DNA of 64,000 nucleotides, taken from Actinomadura graeca (lineage in GTDB: Bacteria; Actinomycetota; Actinomycetes; Streptosporangiales; Streptosporangiaceae). The position numbers were made by a program, and so were the translations under genes. The stretch is taken from the NCBI RefSeq assembly GCF_019175365.1, contig NZ_CP059572.1, forward strand, positions 6,510,001 to 6,574,000. The letters run 5' to 3'. Below the pieces are notes generated by a model. It was not told the origin of the DNA. It saw nothing but the letters and a program-made list of their open reading frames with translations, and did not search any database. Shown here in pieces: positions 10,252 to 23,250 of this stretch (its first letter is position 1; every line of letters starts with the position of its first letter).

Positions 10252-11148
10252 TCAGCGGCGGGCGTACGGGTCGGGTGCGTGCCGATCGGCCTTCGTCACG
10301 ACGGTGTGGGCGACCTTGCAGTGCAGCGCCTGCTTGCGCTGGTCCCAGAGGATCCATGCGACGTCGATCAGCGCGATGCACCCGCAGATCCCGCCGAGGA
10401 CGGTGTAGAACGCCGACCGGCCCGCGGACCTCCCGAACCCGATCGGCCCCCCGTCCTCCTCCCGGACGACCCGGATCTTCAGCAGCTTCTTCCCGACCGT
10501 CTGCCCCCACTTGGCGTGCATCAGCCAGAAGTACAGGAACCCCAGCACGATGCCGAACGCGTTCGACGCCGCCTGGCCGCCGTCGTAGAAGGAGTCGCCC
10601 TCGTCCGGGTCGAAGACGCGGCCCCAGTCGACGAACGGCAGCGACACCAGCCCGGTCACGATGCCGAGGAGGATCGCGTCCACGATGGCCGCTCCCAGCC
10701 GCGCCCACCGGCTGGCCAGCCCCGCCGCCGGATCGACGTACTCGCCGGCGCCCCCGCCGTACCGGGGAAGCCCCCCGGCCCCCGGCGTCCCGGGATATGG
10801 CTCCTGCTGCCCGTATCCGGGCTGTTGCCCATAGCCGGGCTGCTGGCCGTACCCGGGTTGCCCGCCCTGCCCAGGCTGCTGCTGCCCATAGCCAGGTTGC
10901 TCGCCGTATCCCGGCTGCTGTTGCCCGTATCCGGGCTGTTCTCCGTAACCAGGCTGCTGCCCGTAACCAGGCTGCTGCCCGTAACCGGGTTGTTGTCCAT
11001 AACCAGGCTGCTGCTGGCCCCCATAGGGGGGACCCTCGTACGGGCCGGGCCCTCTAGGGTCCTCCTGCCCGCCGTAGGACGGTTCCTGAGAGTGGGGGCG
11101 GTGCTCCGGCTCTTCCCCGGGCGCGGGGTCGTTCGGCGGTTGCGTCAT
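10252..11148 (-). CDS. RDD-family membrane protein with PGYGQQ repeats
   Basis: 298 aa. Residues about 40-125 are a low-complexity tract of [12 protein letters not shown] repeats. From about residue 145 there is an RDD domain: [17 protein letters not shown] (the R/D motif helix), then two further membrane segments, and the RDD signature [18 protein letters not shown] proteins are small polytopic membrane proteins, some of them cation/proton antiporters, but most have no known function. The cytoplasmic Gly/Tyr/Gln-rich N-terminus is typical of actinobacterial members and may mediate self-association. It is paired with a second RDD gene upstream on the same strand. Confidence 0.85.
   Translation of the reverse strand: MTQPPNDPAPGEEPEHRPHSQEPSYGGQEDPRGPGPYEGPPYGGQQQPGYGQQPGYGQQPGYGQQPGYGEQPGYGQQQPGYGEQPGYGQQQPGQGGQPGYGQQPGYGQQPGYGQQEPYPGTPGAGGLPRYGGGAGEYVDPAAGLASRWARLGAAIVDAILLGIVTGLVSLPFVDWGRVFDPDEGDSFYDGGQAASNAFGIVLGFLYFWLMHAKWGQTVGKKLLKIRVVREEDGGPIGFGRSAGRSAFYTVLGGICGCIALIDVAWILWDQRKQALHCKVAHTVVTKADRHAPDPYARR
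10811..11020 (-). repeat. Tandem coding repeat (PGYGQQ units)
   Basis: About a dozen imperfect copies of an 18-21 bp unit with a CCGGGCTG/CCAGGCTG core, encoding PGYG(Q/E)Q(Q) in the RDD protein. Units differ by synonymous changes (ccg/cca, gta/ata), so they are not freshly duplicated. Confidence 0.8.
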
Positions 11149-11225
11149 GCCGTCAAAGTGGGCCGGACAGACCCTGCCTAAACGTCGCCGCGCCCGGAGC
11201 GCCGGGAAAATTTACATTTGAATGA

Positions 11226-11999
11226 TCAAAGATTGCCGGGATCACCCGGGACCGGGTGCTTGGCGTACGGATTGGGCGCCCACGAAGGGGCCTTCACCAC
11301 GATCGTCCCGGCCACCTTGTCGTGAAGGGCCTGACGCCGCGCGTCCCAGAGGATCCAGGCGTTGTCGAGCAGTCCCGCGATGCCCACCAGGCCCCCGGCG
11401 GGCCCGAGGAGGTTGAGGACGGCCGTGCCGATCGTGATCAGGTAGACGAACCCCTGCCTGGCCGCGGCCTGTCCCCAGCCGACCGCCGCCTGGTCGGACG
11501 CGCGGACCAGCCGGATCCCGGCGGCCCGCTTGCCGACCGTCTGCCCCCATCTGGCGTGCAGGACCGTGTAGTAGGCGAATCCCAGGACGAACGCGACGGC
11601 GTAGCCGATGAGAAGACGCGGGATGTCGTACATGTCGGACGGGGTGGCGGTCTCGCCGGACTCGGAGATCTCCTTCAGCCGGTCCCAGCGGATCGCCTGG
11701 ATGAGGAAGGGGAGCGAGACCACGCCGACGATCAGGCCGTCCAGCAGCGCCGCGCCGAGCCGGGCCCAGCGTCCCGCCAGGTGGTCGCCCGGGCCGCCAT
11801 GCCCGGGAGGGCCGTAGGCGGGCTGCCCGTAGGGCTGCTGCGCGCCACCCGGCTGGGGGTAGGCGGGCAGCGGCTGGGCCCCGGCCGGTCCGCTGCCGTA
11901 CGAGCCCTGGTACGGCGGGGGACGGTCGGCGGGTTCGTCCTGGTGCGGGGCGGTGTCGGGGGCTTGCCAGTCTTGCGGCTTCTGGGGCGGTTCGCTCAT
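11226..11999 (-). CDS. RDD-family membrane protein, second copy
   Basis: 257 aa from the ATG at 11999. The N-terminal 85 residues are Pro/Gln/Tyr/Gly-rich but not regularly repeated. The RDD domain follows, with [18 protein letters not shown], membrane helices near 95-110, 130-150 and 195-225, and the signature WGQTVGKRAAGIRLV. It is a paralogue of the next RDD gene downstream, and both end with similar segments (QALHDKVAGTIVVK here, [14 protein letters not shown] there). The 77-bp intergene and shared strand suggest an operon. Function is unknown; a role in envelope ion homeostasis is possible from the family only. Confidence 0.85.
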   Translation of the reverse strand: MSEPPQKPQDWQAPDTAPHQDEPADRPPPYQGSYGSGPAGAQPLPAYPQPGGAQQPYGQPAYGPPGHGGPGDHLAGRWARLGAALLDGLIVGVVSLPFLIQAIRWDRLKEISESGETATPSDMYDIPRLLIGYAVAFVLGFAYYTVLHARWGQTVGKRAAGIRLVRASDQAAVGWGQAAARQGFVYLITIGTAVLNLLGPAGGLVGIAGLLDNAWILWDARRQALHDKVAGTIVVKAPSWAPNPYAKHPVPGDPGNL

Positions 12000-12083
12000 G
12001 GCCACACAGTGTGCCCGTCCGGGACGGTGCAATGTCACCCGGAGGTATGCGTGGACGGACCGGTCAGGGCATCCAAGGGGCTG

Positions 12084-12137
12084 CCGGAGTGACCTCCGGT
12101 CTCGGCCCCGGGCGCGGCGCGGCACGTCCGGGGCCGA
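12084..12137 (-). terminator. Double hairpin downstream of hppD
   Basis: Two adjacent stems: CCGGAG-TGAC-CTCCGG (12084-12099), and a perfect 10-bp stem TCGGCCCCGG (12102-12111) with CCGGGGCCGA (12128-12137). They lie just after the hppD stop codon and before the RDD gene, as expected of a GC-rich actinobacterial terminator. Confidence 0.65.
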
Positions 12138-12161
12138 GCCCCCGACCGGTGGGACGGGGCG

Positions 12162-13860
<1,699 letters not shown>

Positions 13861-13920
13861 AACCGCCGACCCAGCCATGGACCAGACCACCGACCCTGCA
13901 AGGAGGAGAAGCAACGAAAC

Positions 13921-14018
13921 CCGCCGTGATCGCGTGCGAAGCCAGATTCAAGCGAAGCGAGAATCTGATCGCGCAGCGAGCCCCCAGGCGAGCCGAAGCG
14001 ATGCAGCGATCACCGCGG
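13921..14018. other. Structured intergenic element (nested inverted repeats)
   Basis: The gap between the Lrp gene and greA holds a ~98-bp element. Outer arms CCGCCGTGATCGC (13921-13933) and GCGATCACCGCGG (14006-14018) pair in 12 of 13 positions. Inside is a perfect stem CAGATTC (13943-13949) with GAATCTG (13961-13967). Between them are repeated GCGAAGC/GCGAGC/GCAGCGA words. It has no convincing coding potential. It may be a structured RNA, a REP/MITE-like element, or an elaborate terminator between convergent genes. Confidence 0.45.
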
Positions 14019-14032
14019 TGCCTGTGGAAGGA

Positions 14033-14047
14033 AGGCGTCCAACGCCT
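14033..14047. terminator. Small hairpin before the greA stop
   Basis: Perfect AGGCGT-CCA-ACGCCT stem-loop (14033-14047) in the gap between convergent Lrp and greA genes, 17 bp from the greA stop codon. It could help terminate greA transcription. Confidence 0.4.
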
Positions 14048-14063
14048 GACGCCGAAGGCAGCG

Positions 14064-14564
14064 CTATGAGCCCGCGTAGGGGGTCGCGTCGAGGATCTCC
14101 ACCGTCATGCTGCGGCCGTTGGGGAGGGTGTAGGTGGCCTTGTCGCCGACCTTCTTGCCGTTGATCGCCGCGCCCAGGGGGGACTTGGGGGAGTAGACGT
14201 CGATCGGGGCGCCGCTCTCCTCGCGGGAGGCGAGCAGGAACGTGACCTCCTCGTCGTCTCCCTCGAACGCGACGGTGACGGTCATGCCCGGCCCGACGAC
14301 GCCCTCGGTGCGGGGCGCCTCCCCGACGCGGGCGTTCTCCAGGATGCCCTGGAGCTGGAGGATGCGGCCCTCGATCTTGCCCTGCTCCTCCTTGGCCGCG
14401 TGGTAGCCGCCGTTCTCGCGCAGGTCGCCCTCCTCCCGCGCCGCCTCGATCTTCTGAGCGATCTCGATGCGGCCCGGGCCCGACAGGTGGTCCAGCTCAG
14501 CCTTGAGCCGGTCGTACGCCTCCTGGGTCAGCCAGGTGACGTTGTCAGCGCGGGTCTCGGTCAC
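14064..14564 (-). CDS. greA: Transcript cleavage/elongation factor GreA
   Basis: 166 aa, GTG start at 14564 with GAGGAG five bases upstream. It rescues backtracked RNA polymerase by stimulating transcript cleavage. The N-terminal coiled coil carries the acidic tip in EEGDLRENGGYHAAKEEQ. The C-terminal FKBP-like domain contains the typical SPLGAAINGKKVGD and ends with EILDATPYA. Length is normal for actinobacterial GreA. Gene order greA - DUF4307 - mca is conserved in mycobacteria. Confidence 0.95.
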   Translation of the reverse strand: MTETRADNVTWLTQEAYDRLKAELDHLSGPGRIEIAQKIEAAREEGDLRENGGYHAAKEEQGKIEGRILQLQGILENARVGEAPRTEGVVGPGMTVTVAFEGDDEEVTFLLASREESGAPIDVYSPKSPLGAAINGKKVGDKATYTLPNGRSMTVEILDATPYAGS

Positions 14565-14759
14565 GGGTACTCCTCATCCACATGTTGCGATCCTCGCCCA
14601 CCCCGACAGGGGAGGGCGCCACATCGACATGAAGTGCGGCCGGGTGAAACCTCTAGCCTATCCGGTGTGTGCGGGTAAAGGTTCCCTGAAGTCGGCGTCT
14701 GCAACCGGCCAAACACGCTTCGGCGTTCCGGGCGTCCGTAGCCGGTGCCGGTGGGGTGC

Positions 14760-15146
14760 TCAGACCTTGCGGCAGTCCTTCACGCGGGCGCCGGTCGCCC
14801 GCCTCGGCGTTTGGAGGGTGTCGGCCCTCGTCACGCCGGACGTCCCGGCCGGGACGACGATCTCCTTCTCGGCGAGGACCGCGAAGTTCTCGTCGTAGGC
14901 GTCGATCTTGCAGCGGACCTCGTCGCCCTTCGACTTGGCCACCGAGTAGTCGATCTTCACGGTGGTGTCGCCCACCACCTCGTAGGTGATGGTCTGCGGG
15001 ACGATGCCGGGGGTCTGCCCGGCGTGACCGGCGAGGATGCCGAAGCCGCCCGCCGCCACCGCCGTCACGACGCCGATGACCACGAGCCCGAGCCGGCCGC
15101 GCTTCGGCTCGGCGGGCGCCTCTGCTCCGGACACGCTGGTCGTCAT
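14760..15146 (-). CDS. DUF4307 membrane protein
   Basis: 128 aa from the ATG at 15146. One N-terminal membrane helix (residues about 18-42, LGLVVIGVVTAVAAGGFGILAG) precedes a small extracytoplasmic beta domain with two cysteines (RCKIDAYDENF and VKDCRKV, the latter near the C-terminus) that could form a disulfide. This fits the DUF4307 family found next to greA and mca throughout Actinobacteria. Function is unknown. It is divergent from mca and upstream of greA on the same strand with a 195-bp gap. Confidence 0.85.
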   Translation of the reverse strand: MTTSVSGAEAPAEPKRGRLGLVVIGVVTAVAAGGFGILAGHAGQTPGIVPQTITYEVVGDTTVKIDYSVAKSKGDEVRCKIDAYDENFAVLAEKEIVVPAGTSGVTRADTLQTPRRATGARVKDCRKV

Positions 15147-15270
15147 GGCGGGAATCTCCGTGCGGGATGCGGACGTTGTCAGGGACAATTCTCGTCTGTC
15201 GCGGCGCGTGCCCCGAACCGGGGCCTGCCTCGGCGCTGTCTGTCCAGTTCGCGGAGAGGGAGATCCCCAG

Positions 15271-16197
15271 GTGTCCGAGGTCATCGACGGTACGACGCTC
15301 GAACGGCCGGGCGGGGGCGCGGAGACCCTGCGCCTGATGGCGGTGCACGCCCACCCGGACGACGAGTCGAGCAAGGGCGCGGCCACGATGGCCCGGTACG
15401 TCGCGGACGGGGTGGAGGTGCTCGTGGTGACGTGCACCGGCGGCGAGCGCGGCGACATCCTGAACCCGGCCATGGACCGTCCCGAGGTCAAGGCCGACAT
15501 CGGCAAGGTCCGCGAGGCGGAGATGGCGCGCGCGCGGGAGATCCTCGGCGTCCGGCAGCGCTGGCTCGGCTTCGTCGACTCCGGCTTCCCGGAGGGCGAC
15601 CCGCCGCCGCCGCTGCCGGAGGGCTGTTTCGCGCTGGAGCCGCTGGAGACCGCGGCGGCGCCGCTGGTGCGGGCCGTCCGCGACTTCCGTCCGCACGTCA
15701 TGCTGACCTACGACGAGAAGGGCGGCTACCCACACCCCGACCACGTGAAGTGCCACGAGGTGTCGGTGGAGGCGTTCGAGGCCGCGGGCGACCCGGAGCG
15801 GTACCCCGACGCGGGCGAGCCCTGGCAGCCGCTGAAGCTCTACTACCACATGACGTTCACCAAGGAGCGGATCCTCGCGCTGCACGCGGCCATGCTGAAG
15901 GCGGAGCTGGAGTCGCCCTACGCCGAGTGGCTGGAACGGTTCGACGAGGACGAGGTGCCCCCGCTCTGGGCCGTGACGACCAAGGTGCCCTGCGCCGACC
16001 ACTTCGAGACCCGCGACAAGGCGCTGCTCGCCCACGCCACCCAGATCGACCCCAACGGCTTCTGGTTCGTCGTCCCGATGGACGTCCAGCGGGAGGCATG
16101 GCCGACGGAGGACTACCATTTGGCCAGGTCCCTGGTCGACACCGAACTGCCGGAGGACGATCTGTTCGCCGGCATCCGGGAGAAGGTGTCTTTGTAG
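15271..16197 (+). CDS. mca: Mycothiol S-conjugate amidase
   Basis: 308 aa from the GTG at 15271, which has SD GGAGAGGGAG (15253-15262) eight bases upstream. The zinc enzyme cleaves mycothiol-S-conjugates to release mercapturic acids during detoxification of electrophiles and antibiotics. The LmbE/PIG-L metal motif AHPDDE is at residues 27-32 and the later His motif HPDH at about 155-158. Its length and the N-terminal extension before AHPDD fit Mca; the paralogue MshB is similar, and the call is supported by the neighbours greA and DUF4307. Its stop overlaps the next gene's GTG by one base. Confidence 0.92.
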   Translation: MSEVIDGTTLERPGGGAETLRLMAVHAHPDDESSKGAATMARYVADGVEVLVVTCTGGERGDILNPAMDRPEVKADIGKVREAEMARAREILGVRQRWLGFVDSGFPEGDPPPPLPEGCFALEPLETAAAPLVRAVRDFRPHVMLTYDEKGGYPHPDHVKCHEVSVEAFEAAGDPERYPDAGEPWQPLKLYYHMTFTKERILALHAAMLKAELESPYAEWLERFDEDEVPPLWAVTTKVPCADHFETRDKALLAHATQIDPNGFWFVVPMDVQREAWPTEDYHLARSLVDTELPEDDLFAGIREKVSL

Positions 16198-16490
16198 TGC
16201 TTCCACTCGCCGTTCCGCTCAACGACGACACGGTCAGTCCCGGTCTGCTCGGCTTCGGGGTGTTCCTGGCGCTGGTGGTCGCCACGGTGTTCCTCATCCG
16301 CTCGATGAACAAGCAGATGAAGAAGATCCAGGCGCCGCGGGAGGCCGATCTCAAGCAGCAGGAATGGGAGCGCGCCCAGGCGGCCCGGGCAGCCGCCGAG
16401 TCCGAGGGCCGGGCGGCCGCCCCGTCCGGCGGCGCGGCGGTGAGGCCCGAACCCGGGCCCGGAGGCGACCGGCCCTCCGGCGGCGCCTGA
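16197..16490 (+). CDS. Small membrane protein linked to mca
   Basis: 97 aa from the GTG at 16197, sharing a base with the mca stop (TAGTG), so translation is coupled. A single transmembrane helix (LLGFGVFLALVVATVFLI, about residues 17-35) is followed by a basic, then charged cytoplasmic tail (MNKQMKKIQAPREADLKQ) ending in a disordered Ala/Gly/Pro region. It occupies the position of the small conserved membrane protein following mca in mycobacteria (Rv1083, from memory). Function is unknown; coupling suggests it anchors or assists Mca at the membrane. Confidence 0.75.
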   Translation: MLPLAVPLNDDTVSPGLLGFGVFLALVVATVFLIRSMNKQMKKIQAPREADLKQQEWERAQAARAAAESEGRAAAPSGGAAVRPEPGPGGDRPSGGA

Positions 16491-16577
16491 CGCGCCGGTC
16501 CCCGGCACGCCCGGGGAGATGATCGCGGGCCCGTCCGGGCGGGTTGGATGAGCGTCCCGCCGGGGAGGACCCTCGAC

Positions 16578-17414
16578 GTGCGCGCGAACTTCGAGGACGC
16601 CTACCGGGACCTCCCGCCGGAGGCCGCCCGGCTGCTGCGGCTGCTCGGCATGCTCCCGGGCGAGGACGTCGGGCCCCGGGCGGCGGCGGCGCTCGCGGAC
16701 CTGCCCCGGGACGAGGCCCGGCGGCTGCTGGGGACGCTCGCCGCGCGCGGGCTCCTGGCCGAGGAGGACGGCGGGCGGTTCACGCTGCCCGGGGCGCTGC
16801 GCGACCACGCCCGCGAGCTCGCCGAGCGCGAGGACCCCGAGGAGGTCCGGGAGGCCGCGCTGCGCCGCGTCCTCGACCACTACCTCGCCGGTGAGGGGGC
16901 CGTCGGGGCGGAGGGCCTGGCGCTGCTGGAGCGCGAGCGCTGGACGGAGGCCGCCGACGCCCTGGAGGACGGCCTGCGCCGCGCCGAGCGGGAGGGCGAC
17001 CCCCGCGAGATCCTTGTGGCCCGCCACCACCTCGGCCGGGCGCTGACCGAGACGGGGGCGCTCGACCGGGCGCTGGAGCTGCTCGCCCCCCTGCCGGACG
17101 GGTTCGCGGCGCTGCCCGAGCCCGACCGCTACAACCGGGGCAGGTCGCTGATCAGCCTCGGGCAGGCGTACCTGCGGATGCGCCGTCCCGTCACCGCGAT
17201 CAACTTCTTCGGCCAGGCGCTGGAGATCATGCGGGCGGAGGAGGCCGTCGAGCAGCAGGGCGACGCGTTCGTGCACATCGCCGACGCCGCCCGGCTGCGC
17301 GGCGACGCCGCAGCCGAGGGCGCGGCGCTGGACCGGGCGGTGGCGCTGTACGCGTCCGTCCCGAGCCCGAAGGCGGACGCCGCGGCCGGGCGCCGCGCCG
17401 CGCTCGCCCCCTGA
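16578..17414 (+). CDS. TPR protein resembling the C-terminal half of a STAND regulator
   Basis: 278 aa from the GTG at 16578, chosen because GGGGAGGA lies eight bases upstream; an ATG at 16548 is in frame but has a weak SD. Residues about 1-75 look like the winged-helix segment that follows the NB-ARC ATPase in AfsR/SARP-type STAND regulators ([21 protein letters not shown], then [26 protein letters not shown]). Tetratricopeptide helices follow ([23 protein letters not shown]). No P-loop or DNA-binding output domain is present. It may be a remnant of a larger regulator or a free-standing adaptor. Confidence 0.6.
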   Translation: MRANFEDAYRDLPPEAARLLRLLGMLPGEDVGPRAAAALADLPRDEARRLLGTLAARGLLAEEDGGRFTLPGALRDHARELAEREDPEEVREAALRRVLDHYLAGEGAVGAEGLALLERERWTEAADALEDGLRRAEREGDPREILVARHHLGRALTETGALDRALELLAPLPDGFAALPEPDRYNRGRSLISLGQAYLRMRRPVTAINFFGQALEIMRAEEAVEQQGDAFVHIADAARLRGDAAAEGAALDRAVALYASVPSPKADAAAGRRAALAP

Positions 17415-17497
17415 CCTCGCCCCGCCCGCCGATCGCGGGCATGCCCGGTCAGGATGGCCGGGCGCTTGCCCGGTTCCCCACCCGGCACGATGGGGGC

Positions 17498-18430
17498 ATG
17501 TCGGCGCGTGATCTGATCGTCCTCGGCTCCGCCAGCGCGGTGCCCACCAAGTCCCGCAACCACAACGGCTACCTGCTGCGCTGGGACGGCCAGGGCCTGC
17601 TGTTCGACCCCGGCGAGGGCACGCAGCGGCAGATGTCGCTGGCCGGGGTCTCCGCGAGCGACATCACCTGGATCTGCGTGACGCACTTCCACGGCGACCA
17701 CTGCCTCGGCGTCCCCGGGATCGTCCAGCGGATCGCCCGCGACGGTGTCGCGCACCCGGTGGACGCCGCGTTCCCCGCGAGCGGCGCGCGGTACTGGGAG
17801 CGGCTGCGGCACGCGTCGGTGTTCCACGACACGGGGGTGATCCGCGAGCGGCCGGTGTCCGGCGACCGGGCGGTGCTGGCGGACGGCCCGTTCACGCTGG
17901 TCGCCCGCCGCCTGTCCCACCCGGTCGAGGCGTACGGGTACCGGCTGGAGGAGCCGGACGGGGTGACGATGCTCCCGGACGAGCTGGCCGCGCGCGGCGT
18001 CCGCGGGCCCCTCGTCCGGCGCCTCCAGCGGGACGGCCGGGTCGCCGTGGACGGCCGGACGGTCACCCTGGACGAGTGCAGCGTCCCTCGCCCGGGGCAG
18101 AAGGCCGCGTTCGTCATGGACACCCGCCTGTGCGAGGGCGTGGCGGAACTGGCGGACGGGGTCGACCTGCTCGTCATCGAGTCCACCTTCCTCGGCGAGG
18201 ACGCCGCCCTCGCCGCCGAGTACGGGCACCTGACCTCGGCGCAGGCGGCGCGGGTCGCGGCGGACGCCGGGGTGCGGCATCTCGTCCTGACCCATTTCTC
18301 CGAGCGCTACGGGACCGACGACGAGCATCGCTTCCGCGACGAGGCCGCCGCCGTGTTCGACGGCGAGATCACCCTCGTCCGCGACCTGGACCGCGTCCCG
18401 CTGCCGCGGCGGCGGGCGGCGCGTGCGTGA
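17498..18430 (+). CDS. rnz: Ribonuclease Z / MBL-fold hydrolase
   Basis: 310 aa from the ATG at 17498. It has the metallo-beta-lactamase fold with zinc motif THFHGDH (residues 62-68), an N-terminal [13 protein letters not shown] like the LGTGSA-type start of RNase Z, and later HYL-type and [10 protein letters not shown] histidine motifs. RNase Z matures tRNA 3' ends. The length (about 300 aa) and the [16 protein letters not shown] region ([13 protein letters not shown]) support the RNase Z short form; a related phosphodiesterase role cannot be excluded. Confidence 0.85.
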   Translation: MSARDLIVLGSASAVPTKSRNHNGYLLRWDGQGLLFDPGEGTQRQMSLAGVSASDITWICVTHFHGDHCLGVPGIVQRIARDGVAHPVDAAFPASGARYWERLRHASVFHDTGVIRERPVSGDRAVLADGPFTLVARRLSHPVEAYGYRLEEPDGVTMLPDELAARGVRGPLVRRLQRDGRVAVDGRTVTLDECSVPRPGQKAAFVMDTRLCEGVAELADGVDLLVIESTFLGEDAALAAEYGHLTSAQAARVAADAGVRHLVLTHFSERYGTDDEHRFRDEAAAVFDGEITLVRDLDRVPLPRRRAARA

Positions 18431-18461
18431 CAGCGGGCCGCTTCTGGGCAGGATTCCGGGC

Positions 18462-19820
18462 ATGGCTGAAGATGTCGATGTCGTCGTGATCGGGCTCGGT
18501 CCCGGGGGAGAGGACGCCGCGGGCAGGCTCGCCGAGGCCGGGCTCTCGGTGGCCGCCGTGGAGTCGCGTCTGGTCGGCGGCGAATGCCCCTACTACGCGT
18601 GCGTCCCGACCAAGATGATGGTGCGCGCCGCGGGGCTGCTCGCCGAGGGCGGCCGCGTCCCGGGCATGGCCGGGAGCGCCACTGTGGGCCCCGACTGGGC
18701 ACCGGTCGCGAAGCGGATCCGCGTGGAGGCCACCGACGACTGGGACGACACGGCGGCCGCCGACCGCCTTACCGCCAAGGGCGTCACGCTCGTCCGCGGC
18801 CGGGGCCGCATCACCGCGCCCCGCGAGGTCACCGTGGACGGCAGGGTGCTGCGGGCCCGCCGCGGCGTCCTGCTCAACACCGGCACCTCGCCGGCCGCCC
18901 CGCCGATCGACGGCCTGGACGGCCTTCCCTACTGGACGAACCGCGAGGCCGTCGAGGCCACCGAGGCCCCCGGCTCGCTCCTGGTCCTCGGCGGCGGGGT
19001 CGTCGGCGTGGAGATGGCGCAGGTCTTCTCCCGCTTCGGCACCCGCGTCACCGTCGTCGAGGCCGGTGACCGGCTGCTGGCCAACGAGGAACCCGAGTCC
19101 GGCGACCTGCTCAGGAGGGTCTTCGAGCGCGAGGGCATCGGCGTCCGCACCGGCGTCAAGGTCACCGGCACGTCCCAGGAGGGCGGTGAGCTCGCCCTCC
19201 ACCTCGGCGACGAGCGGCTGACCGCCGACCGGCTCCTGGTCGCCACCGGCCGCCGTCCCAACCTCAAGGGCCTCGGCCTGGACGTGGTGGGGCTGGACGA
19301 GGGCGCCCGGCAGATCCCGGTGGACGGCGGTATGCGCGCCGCCGACGGGGTCTGGGCGATCGGCGACATCACCGGCAAGGGCGCGTTCACCCACGTCTCG
19401 ATGTACCAGGCGTCCGTCGCCGTCCGCGACATCCTCGGCGAGGAGGGACCGCCCGCCTCCTACCGCGCCGTCCCCCGGGTGACCTTCACCGACCCGGAGA
19501 TCGGGTCCGTCGGCCTCACCGAGGCGCAGGCCCGCGACCAGAACCTGCCGGTCCGCACCGGCACCGCCCAGATCCCCGAGTCGGCCCGCGGCTGGATCCA
19601 CAAGGTGGGCAACGACGGTTTCATCAAGCTCGTCGCGAACCCCGAGTGGGGCACCCTGGTCGGCGCCACCGCCGCGGGCCCGTCCGGCGGCGAGGTCCTC
19701 GGCGCCCTGGCCGTCGCCGTCCACACCGAGGCCACCACGGCGGCCCTCCGCGAGATGATCTACGCCTATCCCACCTTCCACCGTGCGATCGAGGCCGCCC
19801 TCGCCGATCTGGACGCGTGA
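18462..19820 (+). CDS. FAD-dependent pyridine nucleotide-disulfide oxidoreductase
   Basis: 452 aa from the ATG at 18462. The FAD site GLGPGG is at residues 11-16, redox cysteines C42 and C47 are in [11 protein letters not shown], a second dinucleotide fold is at [11 protein letters not shown], and the second FAD motif is [10 protein letters not shown]-terminal dimerisation domain has the catalytic-type histidine in YPTFHRAIE. The fold covers dihydrolipoyl dehydrogenase, mycothione reductase and mercuric reductase. The redox motif CPYYAC differs from the CLNVGC of true Lpd and the CxxxxC of mycothione reductase, so the disulfide substrate is unknown. It lies 31 bp after rnz and before yyaL, probably one transcript. 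Confidence 0.85.
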   Translation: MAEDVDVVVIGLGPGGEDAAGRLAEAGLSVAAVESRLVGGECPYYACVPTKMMVRAAGLLAEGGRVPGMAGSATVGPDWAPVAKRIRVEATDDWDDTAAADRLTAKGVTLVRGRGRITAPREVTVDGRVLRARRGVLLNTGTSPAAPPIDGLDGLPYWTNREAVEATEAPGSLLVLGGGVVGVEMAQVFSRFGTRVTVVEAGDRLLANEEPESGDLLRRVFEREGIGVRTGVKVTGTSQEGGELALHLGDERLTADRLLVATGRRPNLKGLGLDVVGLDEGARQIPVDGGMRAADGVWAIGDITGKGAFTHVSMYQASVAVRDILGEEGPPASYRAVPRVTFTDPEIGSVGLTEAQARDQNLPVRTGTAQIPESARGWIHKVGNDGFIKLVANPEWGTLVGATAAGPSGGEVLGALAVAVHTEATTAALREMIYAYPTFHRAIEAALADLDA

Positions 19821-19851
19821 GGCCGCGCCCGGATCGGGCAGGATCGGTGGC

Positions 19852-21831
<1,980 letters not shown>

Positions 21832-21861
21832 ACGGCGGGCCCTATTTATGAGAACGTGACC

Positions 21862-21890
21862 TTGATCTCACCGACCCGAGATGTTACTTA
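21862..21890 (+). promoter_or_regulatory. Candidate sigma-70-type promoter of the NlpC/P60 gene
   Basis: TTGATC (21862-21867) and TACTTA (21885-21890) are separated by 17 bp. Initiation near 21897 would leave a 5' leader of about 150 nt before the GTG at 22045, longer than needed for translation alone. Confidence 0.5.
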
Positions 21891-22044
21891 GTAGTAGCGG
21901 AGGTGCGGCAGGGCTTCGGGGGCGTGTGGTGCGGGAGTGACCGGCGGACTGCCGGGTACCTGGACGATGGTCGCCCCTCTGAGCCATAGTCGTTGCTGGG
22001 TCACAGTGGAGCCCGGGGTTGCCGATGAACGAGGGAGCGTCGCA

Positions 22045-23220
22045 GTGCGAAAGCCGAACCGCCGGGTCCTGCCGACGATCATCGGTGTCTCCGCGCTGAC
22101 GACCCTGGCCGTCAACGGCGCCGTCCTCGCGGCGCGCCACGGCGACGGTGACCAGGCCCCCCGCGCCGAGCAGTACGCCCGGTTCGTCGCCGCGTCCGGC
22201 ACGTCCGACCTCTCGCCGACCGCCGTGGCGCCGCTCGGCAAGCGGCTCACCCCGCACGTCCTCGTGGCCGCGCAGACCACCCTGCCCGAGGACGTCGTGC
22301 AGAAGGTCCGCACCACCAAGGGCGTCCAGGGCGTCGAGATCGTGGACGCGGTGCAGGGCATGGTCGCGGGCAAGCGGGTCGGGCTGATGGGCGTCGAGCC
22401 GTCCACGTTCCGCAACTACACGCCGAAGCCGACCGCCCAGTCGGACGCCCTGTGGCGCAACGTGGCCGCGGGCGACGTCGCCATCTCCTTCACGATGGGC
22501 AGCGACGGCGGCGTGCAGCTCGGCAGCCAGGTCCCGGTGGGCGGGCGGCAGAACCAGACACCGCTGCGCGTCGGCGCGTACGCCACGATGGGCATCGGCG
22601 ACGTCGACGCGGTCGTCTCGCATGCGACCGCGCAGGCCCTCGGTATGCCGACCTCCAACGCGATGCTGATCAGCGTGCCGAAGAGCGGGCCCGCCGCCTT
22701 CATCAAGAAGCTGAGGAAGTCGCTGCCCAAGGGCACCAAGGCGGTCGAGGTCAACCCGGAGATCGACTATCCGAAGTCCGGCGGGAGCGCGCCGACCGCG
22801 CGCGGCCAGGTCATGACCGCGGCCCAGGTCCGCACCGTCATCCAGGCCGCCTATTCCCGTCTCGGCTGGCCGTACGTGTGGGGCGGCGAGTCCGAGGCCG
22901 AGCACGGCTACGACTGCTCCGGCCTGATGCTGTACGCCTTCGGCCGCGCCGGGATCAAGCTCCCGCGCGTGGCCGCCGACCAGGCGCGCGCGGGCTGGAT
23001 CATCCCCTACGGCAAGGCCGAGCCGGGCGACATGCTCATCTGGGCCAACGACCCGACGGCGCCCGGCTACATCTCCCACATCGCGCTCTACCTCGGCAAC
23101 GGCAAGATGCTGGCCGCGCCCAGGACGGGCACCGTCGTCCAGATCCAGAACGTCTACACCCGCAACATGCGGGGCGCCGTCCGCGTCAGCCCCAAGATGG
23201 CAGCCCGCCTGGCGGGCTAG
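22045..23220 (+). CDS. Secreted NlpC/P60 peptidoglycan hydrolase
   Basis: 391 aa from the GTG at 22045 with GAGGGAG seven bases upstream. An N-terminal membrane/signal segment (about 9-30, ending VLAARHG) is followed by a domain of about 220 residues with no clear family. The C-terminal NlpC/P60 domain (about 257-391) has the catalytic Cys291 in YDCSGLM and His345 in YISHIALYLG. It is expected to cut D-Glu-Dap bonds in wall peptides. The unusual N-domain (residues 60-245, with repeated turn-rich beta strands) may bind the wall or inhibit the enzyme. Stand-alone gene with its own promoter and terminator. Confidence 0.9.
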   Translation: MRKPNRRVLPTIIGVSALTTLAVNGAVLAARHGDGDQAPRAEQYARFVAASGTSDLSPTAVAPLGKRLTPHVLVAAQTTLPEDVVQKVRTTKGVQGVEIVDAVQGMVAGKRVGLMGVEPSTFRNYTPKPTAQSDALWRNVAAGDVAISFTMGSDGGVQLGSQVPVGGRQNQTPLRVGAYATMGIGDVDAVVSHATAQALGMPTSNAMLISVPKSGPAAFIKKLRKSLPKGTKAVEVNPEIDYPKSGGSAPTARGQVMTAAQVRTVIQAAYSRLGWPYVWGGESEAEHGYDCSGLMLYAFGRAGIKLPRVAADQARAGWIIPYGKAEPGDMLIWANDPTAPGYISHIALYLGNGKMLAAPRTGTVVQIQNVYTRNMRGAVRVSPKMAARLAG

Positions 23221-23236
23221 CCGGCCGGACGGCCGG
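23221..23236. terminator. Hairpin between convergent NlpC/P60 and TetR genes
   Basis: CCGGCC-GGAC-GGCCGG stem-loop directly after the NlpC/P60 stop codon and 15 bp from the convergent tetR stop. Confidence 0.6.
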
Positions 23237-23250
23237 GCCGGGACGGCGGG

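Noticed and set aside
10811..11020. CRISPR-like repeats
   Set aside because: The repeats are in frame, lack spacers and encode PGYGQQ in an RDD protein.
13877..14164. 95-codon plus-strand ORF between the Lrp gene and greA
   Set aside because: Runs through the structured intergenic element and into greA antisense; the peptide is Arg/Ser-rich and unlike a protein.
15271..16197. MshB instead of Mca
   Set aside because: Both share the AHPDD fold; the neighbours greA, DUF4307 and the coupled small membrane protein favour Mca.
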